A DNA stretch of 64,000 bases, from the NCBI GenBank assembly GCA_019638845.1, contig JAHBSZ010000002.1, positions 310,001 through 374,000 of the forward strand, read 5' to 3'. The stretch is from Salinibacterium sp. GTDB taxonomy: Bacteria; Actinomycetota; Actinomycetes; Actinomycetales; Microbacteriaceae. Of the stretch, positions 57,994 to 64,000 are shown piece after piece (the first letter of the stretch is position 1; every line of letters starts with the position of its first letter). A program made the position numbers and the translations under genes. The notes below the pieces were generated by a model. It saw only the letters and a program-made list of their open reading frames with translations, was not told where the DNA came from and ran no database searches.

Positions 57994-58763
57994 TCCTTTG
58001 CCTCTCTGATCACGACGCCGCCGGCCCGGTACGTCGCCCATTGGACGGGACGCTCCCAGAGCCCAGAGATAGGACGCAACCAAGCCGGAAGATATTCCCG
58101 ACGAACCTGGCTGGCCTCGCGCACCGAGTCTCGGCGCTGGCCGACAGACAGCGAATCGGCGTGCCAGCGGAACGATGCGAGAGTGCGACCCAAGTACGAC
58201 AGCTTCCCGACGTTGGCAAGCTGCAAGAAGATGTCGAGGTCGAAAGCCCATCCGAGGTCGGTGCGCAATCCCGTCGTCTTCAGATACGACGAGCGGCGGA
58301 AGAGTGAGCCCGGCTGCGGAATGAGGTCCGGTCCGATCCGCAACAGTGGCGCCGCCCATGCACCCGACCGGTTCGACCACACGAGCCGGTTCTTCTCGTC
58401 GATATAGTCGCAGCGACCGTACACGGCTGACGTGCGCGGATGCCCATCGAGAAACTCACTCGTCGCGGTGAGAGACCCGGGCGACAGCATGTCGTCGTCA
58501 CCGAGCCACGCCATGTACGTGACGCTCTCGGGCAGCGCGGCAAACCCCTGCTCGATCGCGGCCGGAAGGGAACGCCCCGTCTCATCGACCTTCTCGTCGG
58601 CAAGACCGTCAGCGATGAGCCCGCTCGCGTCGAAGGAACCCGGCGCGACCAGGAGGATCCACGCTTCGCCAGCAGCACGAATCGAGGCGAGGGACTGACC
58701 GAGATACTCCGGTCGCTGCCCCAGTGTCGGGACGACGACCGCCGTGCGGGGTGCTGCAGTCAC
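57990..58763 (-). CDS. GT2 glycosyltransferase
   Basis: The 257-residue protein has V-V-V-P-T-L-G-Q-R-P near the start and W-L-G-D-D-D-M-L-S-P-G-S near residue 95, the DxD region of GT-A family 2 enzymes. Between gmd and fcl in an operon, it is a reasonable fucosyl- or deoxysugar-transferase candidate, but the donor is not encoded in any visible motif. It starts 18 bp after the gmd stop. Confidence 0.85.
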   Translation of the reverse strand: MTAAPRTAVVVPTLGQRPEYLGQSLASIRAAGEAWILLVAPGSFDASGLIADGLADEKVDETGRSLPAAIEQGFAALPESVTYMAWLGDDDMLSPGSLTATSEFLDGHPRTSAVYGRCDYIDEKNRLVWSNRSGAWAAPLLRIGPDLIPQPGSLFRRSSYLKTTGLRTDLGWAFDLDIFLQLANVGKLSYLGRTLASFRWHADSLSVGQRRDSVREASQVRREYLPAWLRPISGLWERPVQWATYRAGGVVIREAKD

Positions 58764-58781
58764 GCTATGAGACCGTGCATG

Positions 58782-59822
58782 TCACGAGATCCAAGGAGCG
58801 ACCTGGGGAACGTCAACGACGTGACCGTTGTTGGCGATCTCCGCGAGGTCGTGGTCGACCATGATGTGTGCGAGCTGCTCGGGGTGAACCGTCGCCTTCC
58901 AACCGAAGTCGTTGAAGGCTTTCGATGCGTCACCCACGAGGGAGTCGACCTCGGTCGGTCGCAGATAGCGCTCATCGGTCCTGACGAAGTCCTTCCAGTC
59001 GAGCCCCGCGTGCTCGAAGGAGAAGCGAACGAAGTCCTCGACGCTGTAGTCGGTTCCCGTTCCGACGACATAATCGGTGGCGACGTCCTGCTGGAGCATC
59101 TGCCACATGGCGTGGACGTACTCGGGCGCGTAGCCCCAGTCTCGGCGCGCGTCGAGGTTGCCGAGGTAGAGGTCTTTCTGCAGGCCCGACTTGATTCGCG
59201 CGACGGCCTGGGTGATCTTGTGGGTGACAAAAGTCTGGCCGCGGCGCGGGCTTTCGTGATTGAACAGGATGCCGTTGACGGCGAACAGCCCGTACGCCTC
59301 GCGATAGTTGCGCGCGATCCAGTACGAGTAGACCTTGGCAGCGCCGTAGGGCGAGCGCGGGTAGAAGGGTGTGTCCTCACCCTGCGGCGGCGGGGTGGCT
59401 CCGAACATCTCCGAGCTCGAGGCTTGGTAGAAGCGCGCGGGAACCTCGGTCTGGCGAATCGCTTCGAGCAGGCGGATCGTGCCGAGACCGGTGATGTCAC
59501 CCGTGTACTCGGGCTCGTCAAACGAGACGCGCACGTGCGACTGAGCGCCGAGGTGGTAAACCTCGTCGGGCGCAATCTCGCTCATGAGCGACGAGAGCCG
59601 GGAACCGTCAGCAAGGTCGGCGTAGTGCAACGAGAGCTTGGCGCCAGACTCGTGCGGGTCGTGGTACAGGTGATCGATTCGCACCGTGTTGAAAGTCGAC
59701 GCGCGACGGATCAGCCCGTGCACCTCGTAGCCTTTGGCGAGAAGTAGCTCGGCAAGGTACGAGCCATCCTGCCCGGTGATTCCGGTGATCATCGCACGCT
59801 TCGTGCCGGTGTTTTCGGGCAT
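58782..59822 (-). CDS. gmd: GDP-mannose 4,6-dehydratase (second copy, canonical)
   Basis: The 346-residue SDR has [11 protein letters not shown] near residue 13, L-I-R-R-A-S-T-F-N near residue 38 and Q-A-S-S-S-E-M-F-G. It also has Y-G-A-A-K (Tyr/Lys) and N-H-E-S-P-R-R-G-Q, which match bacterial GMD. It dehydrates GDP-D-mannose for the Fcl enzyme encoded nearby. The paralogue at 22031-23017 is shorter and less canonical. A 65 bp gap upstream (59823-59887) contains TAGACT and may hold a separate promoter. Confidence 0.95.
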   Translation of the reverse strand: MPENTGTKRAMITGITGQDGSYLAELLLAKGYEVHGLIRRASTFNTVRIDHLYHDPHESGAKLSLHYADLADGSRLSSLMSEIAPDEVYHLGAQSHVRVSFDEPEYTGDITGLGTIRLLEAIRQTEVPARFYQASSSEMFGATPPPQGEDTPFYPRSPYGAAKVYSYWIARNYREAYGLFAVNGILFNHESPRRGQTFVTHKITQAVARIKSGLQKDLYLGNLDARRDWGYAPEYVHAMWQMLQQDVATDYVVGTGTDYSVEDFVRFSFEHAGLDWKDFVRTDERYLRPTEVDSLVGDASKAFNDFGWKATVHPEQLAHIMVDHDLAEIANNGHVVDVPQVAPWIS

Positions 59823-59887
59823 GCCGCTATCCGCTCAGTTCAGTTTCCAATGTCACGACAGTCTACTGGCCAGCCGGAGAGCACTAC

Positions 59888-60862
59888 TCAGGCCGACTTG
59901 CGCTGCGCTTCGAGTGACAACTTCTCAAGCACTTTCGGGTTCGAAAGGTCGATTCGACGAGCGCGTCTGGTCGAGCGGAACTTGGCGAGATGGAAGAACG
60001 GATTCACGAGCAGCCAATAGAGCTTCCGTGCGGTCGAGTACTCCCGGTCCTGGACGATGTCAATCGGATCGAGAATCACTGCCCGCACGAAGGCGCGGAA
60101 TCCGTGTGATGCGGGAGGCATCACGGCACCCGCGAGACGTAGCCCCACGAACTCGTCGAACAGGCGCTTCTTGTATTCGGAGTAGCTGAGATCGTTGGAA
60201 TGGATTACCGCGCCCCATGGGGTGTACGCCTTGAGACCACCCAAGGTCATGAAGTCTTCCGCGAAGAGTTGGTCTTCCGCGTAGGCGACATCTTGATACG
60301 GCAGTTGCTCGGTGAGGTAACGCCGTCGCGCTGCTGAGTTGACATCCGAATAGAAGTAGAGCCGTGCGGGCGAGCCGTACCGCAGGTCACGGTCGTACTT
60401 GGGGTCTTGGTACGAGATCGTGGTGGCAAAGTCGACGCCCTGGCTGTCAAACGCGCGCCGGATTTCGTACTTCAGTAGCGGGAAGCAGTCGGGGCGCGGG
60501 ATGTGGCGACCCACGACCCCCACGACACCGGGAAAGGACGCAAACGGCGCGAGCAGAGACTCGAGCCAGAAATCGTCTGCCGGGATGGCGTCATGGGTGA
60601 GGTAGACCACGAACTCACCGGCGGCGAGCTGCGCCGCGAGGTTGCGGGTCTTGCCGTGCCCGAATTCGCTGTTCGGAATCTGATGCAGCCGCACCTCCGG
60701 AAACTCCGCGATGATGTCGAGCGTCGAATCGGTCGAACCCGAATCGATCACGAGCACCTCGAACTCGCCATCAAGCCGCTGGGTTCGCAGCGCCAGCAGG
60801 ATGTCCCGCAGGTATCTTTCGCCGTTGAAGGTCAGGATGGCAACCGTCGCCGTAGGACTCAT
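59888..60862 (-). CDS. GT2 glycosyltransferase, rhamnosyltransferase-like
   Basis: The 324-residue protein has V-A-I-L-T-F-N-G-E-R-Y near residue 6, V-I-D-S-G-S-T-D-S near residue 41 and Y-L-T-H-D-A-I-P-A near residue 85, the pattern of rhamnosyltransferase-type GT2 enzymes. The ATG overlaps the epimerase stop by 4 bp. With rfbA and rfbC nearby, a rhamnosyl donor is plausible. The start at 60862 is preferred over a frame start at 60883. Confidence 0.87.
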   Translation of the reverse strand: MSPTATVAILTFNGERYLRDILLALRTQRLDGEFEVLVIDSGSTDSTLDIIAEFPEVRLHQIPNSEFGHGKTRNLAAQLAAGEFVVYLTHDAIPADDFWLESLLAPFASFPGVVGVVGRHIPRPDCFPLLKYEIRRAFDSQGVDFATTISYQDPKYDRDLRYGSPARLYFYSDVNSAARRRYLTEQLPYQDVAYAEDQLFAEDFMTLGGLKAYTPWGAVIHSNDLSYSEYKKRLFDEFVGLRLAGAVMPPASHGFRAFVRAVILDPIDIVQDREYSTARKLYWLLVNPFFHLAKFRSTRRARRIDLSNPKVLEKLSLEAQRKSA

Positions 60863-61776
60863 GCGCCCGCTCCCTCCGTCCACGTCTGCCCGATCCCCTC
60901 GCGGAGAGTCCGAGCTACCGCGGTGCCGAACTCCTCACGGTATCGGCTGGTGTCCAGCACCGAGCGGTGCACGAACGTCGCAGGTTCAGGCTGGTAGTCG
61001 ATGGTCGGGTGCGATCCCGTCACGTCTCCGATCACGGCGAGCAGTTCGGCGAGACTCGTGCCCACGCCACTGCCGATGTTGTACACAGCGTGCTGTGGCG
61101 TTACGTCGACGGTGTCGACGATCATCCGGATCGCGTCATCGACGTACACGTAGTCACGCACCGAGGAACCGTCGCCGTAGACCGGGACGGGTTCACCCTT
61201 CGCTGCTCGCTCAAGAAATGTGGGAATGACGCCCTGCGCCCGATTCGACCGCTGCCGCGGACCGTACGGGTTCGAGATGCGAAATGAGGTGGATTCGAGG
61301 CCGTGCTTGCGCCGAAAGTAGGCGAGGTAGCCCTCGATGGCGAGCTTGCCGATCGCGTAAGGCGAGATAGGTTCCGGGGTGAGATCCTCGGTAACCGAGT
61401 CCACGGACTTTTCGCCGTAGATTGCACCGCCCGTGGAGGCGAACACGACTCGGCGTACTCCCCCGGCCACACAGGCCGAGAACAGGTCGATGCTCGGCGC
61501 GAGGTTGTCCAGCACGTCACGCGCGGGGTCGTTGTCGGCTGTGGCAGGGGTTGTCGTCGAGAGAAAGTGGAACACGACCCCCTGACCGGCCACCGCAGCA
61601 GACACCGCGTCTCGATCGAGGAAGTCTCCCTCGATGATCGCGGGCTTGCTCGTGAACCGTCGTTCGGGGCCGGAGAACCGGTCGAAAGCGGTCACTGCAT
61701 GCCCTCGTTCGACAAGGGCATCCGTCAGGCTCGAGCCGAGGAATCCATTCGCCCCGATCACTATGCAGTCAGCCAC
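60859..61776 (-). CDS. NAD-dependent epimerase (GalE-like SDR)
   Basis: The 305-residue protein has I-G-A-N-G-F-L-G-S near residue 6, A-S-T-G-G-A-I-Y-G near residue 114 and Y-A-I-G-K (YxxxK near residue 138). R-I-S-N-P-Y-G-P-R-Q follows near residue 162, as in UDP-sugar 4-epimerases. It probably epimerises a UDP-hexose or uronic acid for this glycan. It overlaps the preceding glycosyltransferase by 8 bp and the next one by 4 bp. The exact substrate is undetermined. Confidence 0.85.
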   Translation of the reverse strand: MADCIVIGANGFLGSSLTDALVERGHAVTAFDRFSGPERRFTSKPAIIEGDFLDRDAVSAAVAGQGVVFHFLSTTTPATADNDPARDVLDNLAPSIDLFSACVAGGVRRVVFASTGGAIYGEKSVDSVTEDLTPEPISPYAIGKLAIEGYLAYFRRKHGLESTSFRISNPYGPRQRSNRAQGVIPTFLERAAKGEPVPVYGDGSSVRDYVYVDDAIRMIVDTVDVTPQHAVYNIGSGVGTSLAELLAVIGDVTGSHPTIDYQPEPATFVHRSVLDTSRYREEFGTAVARTLREGIGQTWTEGAGA

Positions 61777-62980
61777 GCACGATGTCCTCGAACGCGGCGA
61801 TGAACTGTCGGCCGGAGCCGTCCCAGCCCTCGGTACCCAGACTCTCGGCTGCCTTGCGCGAGTGGTCGGGCAGGTCGGCGCGGTCTACGACAGCGATCAG
61901 ACGATCGGCGAGCGCGCGGGGGGAGGCGGGAGTGAACTCGATGAACGGGTTCGACGACACCATGGTGTTGTTGGGAGCATCGTTGACCACAGGGATGACT
62001 CCCGCCGCGAGCAGCTCGAGCGGCAGGAGCGACATGTTGGTGAGCGAGAGCACGAGCCCTGCGGCGCAACGGTTGTAGAGCTCATTGAGTTTGCCGATGG
62101 GCAAAGTGCCGAGATTGCGATAGGGGAAGGGGATCGAGTAGCGGCTGACATCCCACCCGGCAAGGTTGATCAGATAGTCGGGTCGTTCACGCGCGAAGTT
62201 GTCGAGCGTCATGATGCCGAGTTCGTATCCTCGACGGGTTGTGCCCGGTCGGGCGTAGAAGAAGATCTCCTTGCGTCGTTCCGTGTTGACGAGATGGTAA
62301 TCGTTGCGGTCGGCGCCGAACTCGTATGACCGGGTAGGCATGTGGTACTCACTAGCCAGCTTGGTCGCAAGCCAGTTGCCTGCGGTAATGCCGGAGAACC
62401 CGAACCGGTACGTGTTCTCGGCGAGCACCGAGTCGGTGCCGACCCCATAGAAGTAGGGCTCGTAGTCCTGAACGAAGTACAGCCTGCGGGCGGGCGACGA
62501 ATCGCGCCAGGCGGGATAGGCGGTCTCCCAGCCCGTCGCGACGAGAACGTCGACGTCGTCGGACACTCCCGACTTCGGGTAGTCCTCAATGGTCGCGGCA
62601 ACCGTCGGGTATGACCCGGTCGAAACCCGCGCTGTGATCTGAGGGACCGTATACACGTCGCCCGTGCTGTAGAGATAGATCTTCACGCGGTGACCCGCGC
62701 CTTCGAGGTAACGGATGAACCGGAAGATGTTCTGGTGGCCGCCACTGCCCTCGCCAGGCGGCGACATGATCCACGCGACGGTGAGCGGCCCCTTCGGAAG
62801 CGCGACGGGGTTGGCGACCGCCGGATGCGGATGGCTCCAGTCCACGGAGCGCGCATCGTCGTACGCAACGAGGGAAACCTTGTTGGCCTCTGGTCCTTCG
62901 AACCGCTCGATGACCTTGCGCAGGAACGGCAGCGGCCCCTTCTGCCGAAGGATCAGCCACGCGTTCGTCGCGGCGCCCAC
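61769..62980 (-). CDS. WsaF-like glycosyltransferase (rhamnan synthesis type)
   Basis: The 403-residue protein has a short N-terminal region and then the WsaF-type core: W-I-M-S-P-P-G-E-G-S-G-G-H near residue 90, Y-F-V-Q-D-Y-E-P-Y-F near residue 187 and E-I-F-F-Y-A-R-P near residue 250. WsaF is a beta-1,2-rhamnosyltransferase of S-layer glycan synthesis, so a rhamnose transfer is likely. The GTG start follows the rfbA stop directly (TGAGTG). It overlaps the epimerase by 8 bp. Confidence 0.85.
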   Translation of the reverse strand: MGAATNAWLILRQKGPLPFLRKVIERFEGPEANKVSLVAYDDARSVDWSHPHPAVANPVALPKGPLTVAWIMSPPGEGSGGHQNIFRFIRYLEGAGHRVKIYLYSTGDVYTVPQITARVSTGSYPTVAATIEDYPKSGVSDDVDVLVATGWETAYPAWRDSSPARRLYFVQDYEPYFYGVGTDSVLAENTYRFGFSGITAGNWLATKLASEYHMPTRSYEFGADRNDYHLVNTERRKEIFFYARPGTTRRGYELGIMTLDNFARERPDYLINLAGWDVSRYSIPFPYRNLGTLPIGKLNELYNRCAAGLVLSLTNMSLLPLELLAAGVIPVVNDAPNNTMVSSNPFIEFTPASPRALADRLIAVVDRADLPDHSRKAAESLGTEGWDGSGRQFIAAFEDIVRG

Positions 62981-63847
62981 TCAGGCGCCCCCGAGCAGCC
63001 CGGTCAGGTACGTGCCATAGCCGCTCTTGGTGAGCGGTGCTGCGAGAGTCGCGAGCTGGGCATCCGTGATCCAACCGGCCCGCCACGCAATCTCCTCGAG
63101 GCAGCCGATCTTGAAGCCTTGGCGGTCTTCGATCACTCGAACGAATTCGGTGGCCTGGATCATCGACTCGAAAGTGCCGGTGTCGAGCCACGCCGTGCCA
63201 CGGTCGAGGACGTTGACCTGCAAGCTCCCTCGGTCGAGGTAGTGCTCGTTTACCGTGGAGATCTCCAACTCGCCGCGCGCACTCGGCGTTATCGACTTCG
63301 CGATCTCGACGACGCTGTTGTCATAGAAGTAGAGACCGGGAACCGCGTAATTGCTCTTCGGTATCTCCGGCTTCTCTTCGATCGAAACCGCCCTGAAGTT
63401 GTCGTCGAACTCGACGACGCCATAGGCGCGTGGGTTGCGCACCTGATAAGCGAAGATGAGGGCGCCGTCGATGTCGGTGCTGTTGCGAAGGTTCGAACCC
63501 AGACCTACCCCGTGGAAGATGTTGTCGCCGAGAACGAGCGCGACCTTCTCGTCGCCGATGAACTCCTCGCCGATGAGGAAGGCCTGCGCGAGCCCGTCGG
63601 GCGACGGCTGCGCCGCATAGGTCAACGAGATACCGAGATCACTGCCGTCTCCGAGAAGGCGCTGGAACTGCGACTGGTCGTCGGGCGTGGTGATGATCAA
63701 GATCTCCCGGATGCCCGCCATCATGAGCGTCGATAGGGGGTAGTAGATCATCGGCTTGTCGTAGATGGGCATGAGCTGCTTGGAGATGCCCTTGGTGATC
63801 GGCCACAGGCGGGTTCCGCTGCCACCGGCCAAAATGATGCCGCGCAT
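62981..63847 (-). CDS. rfbA: Glucose-1-phosphate thymidylyltransferase
   Basis: The 288-residue protein has the pyrophosphorylase motif G-G-S-G-T-R-L-W-P near residue 8, [10 protein letters not shown] and G-D-N-I-F-H-G near residue 110. These are RmlA/RfbA hallmarks. It makes dTDP-glucose, the source for dTDP-rhamnose and for the dTDP-keto sugars used by FdtA/FdtB. The ATG is 1 nt after the partial rfbC stop; a frame start at 63913 would lie inside rfbC. Confidence 0.95.
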   Translation of the reverse strand: MRGIILAGGSGTRLWPITKGISKQLMPIYDKPMIYYPLSTLMMAGIREILIITTPDDQSQFQRLLGDGSDLGISLTYAAQPSPDGLAQAFLIGEEFIGDEKVALVLGDNIFHGVGLGSNLRNSTDIDGALIFAYQVRNPRAYGVVEFDDNFRAVSIEEKPEIPKSNYAVPGLYFYDNSVVEIAKSITPSARGELEISTVNEHYLDRGSLQVNVLDRGTAWLDTGTFESMIQATEFVRVIEDRQGFKIGCLEEIAWRAGWITDAQLATLAAPLTKSGYGTYLTGLLGGA

Positions 63848-63848
63848 G

Positions 63849-64000
63849 TCAGGCGCCGTTTCTCGTGTAGTGCGCCGAGAGTTCGGCGAAATCGGGTAGG
63901 GCGCCGGCCGCAAGCAGGTCAGCGAGGCTCGGGGCCGAACGGTCCTTGGCGGAGAGGATCGGCTCGCCGAGCTCTGGCGGAAACACGAGTCCGAGCTCGG
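63849..64000 (-). CDS. rfbC: dTDP-4-dehydrorhamnose 3,5-epimerase (RfbC) C-terminus, partial
   Basis: About 50 codons of an open frame come in from the right edge and end at a TGA (63851-63849). The end [13 protein letters not shown] matches the conserved C-terminal L-S-x-K-D-x-x-A-P-x-L of RmlC proteins. It abuts rfbA, its usual partner. A fused RfbD domain cannot be excluded, since only the tail is visible. The frame has no complete start here. Confidence 0.8.
   Translation of the reverse strand, partial: ELGLVFPPELGEPILSAKDRSAPSLADLLAAGALPDFAELSAHYTRNGA

Noticed and set aside
1-64000. CRISPR arrays, tRNA or rRNA genes
   Set aside because: No spaced direct repeats, CCA-ended cloverleaf sequences or rRNA motifs were noticed by eye; a covariance-model scan was not possible here.

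Overview
The window is high-GC DNA, tightly packed, with most neighbouring genes overlapping by 4 bp (ATGA or GTGA). It carries WhiB, DUF3499, DUF5719 and AhcY genes in the order typical of Actinobacteria. The gene content and many leaderless starts suggest a Micrococcales member, probably Microbacteriaceae; no rRNA or single-copy phylogenetic marker is present to fix the genus.

Layout. (1) 1-8855 is a catabolic locus. A minus-strand operon encodes a sugar-type ABC importer (binding lipoprotein and two permeases, no ATPase), a creatininase-family hydrolase, an enolase-superfamily enzyme, an amidohydrolase and a class V PLP enzyme cut by the left edge. Divergent to it is a CGNR zinc-finger regulator coupled to a SelA-like PLP enzyme. 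The intergenic space holds inverted repeats. The substrate is unknown. (2) 8907-19770 is an actinobacterial housekeeping block: SpoIIM-like and RDD membrane proteins, ahcY, an acyltransferase, a HAD sugar phosphatase/mutase-like protein, DUF3499, a metallopeptidase-like protein, DUF5719, a very large membrane glycosyltransferase and WhiB. (3) 19875-28031 holds galE, a 33-residue membrane peptide, a GlxA-type regulator, a first GDP-mannose dehydratase, manA, an acyl-CoA dehydrogenase and two tandem O-antigen-ligase-like proteins. (4) 28128-64000 is a cell-surface glycan locus.

How the glycan genes work together. Several activated-sugar routes are visible. wbpD-E-B-A homologues (35356-39311) fit UDP-2,3-diacetamido-2,3-dideoxy-glucuronic acid. 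manA, gmd and fcl fit GDP-L-fucose. rfbA and partial rfbC fit dTDP-rhamnose. fdtA and fdtB homologues fit a dTDP-3-amino-3,6-dideoxyhexose. A sugar formyltransferase-like gene, two O-acyltransferases and a methyltransferase could add decorations. Two asparagine-synthase-like amidotransferases sit next to the uronic-acid genes, each with a related pair of glycosyltransferases, suggesting a duplicated module that may amidate uronic acids. Many glycosyltransferases, a DUF2142/DUF2304/GT2 set, an ABC flippase-like transporter and Wzy/WaaL-like proteins would assemble and export the polymer. A secreted protein with ten FG-GAP repeats lies inside the locus. The cluster runs off the right edge in rfbC.

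No rRNA, tRNA, CRISPR array, transposase or integrase was seen, and no gene-free stretch exceeds about 205 bp.
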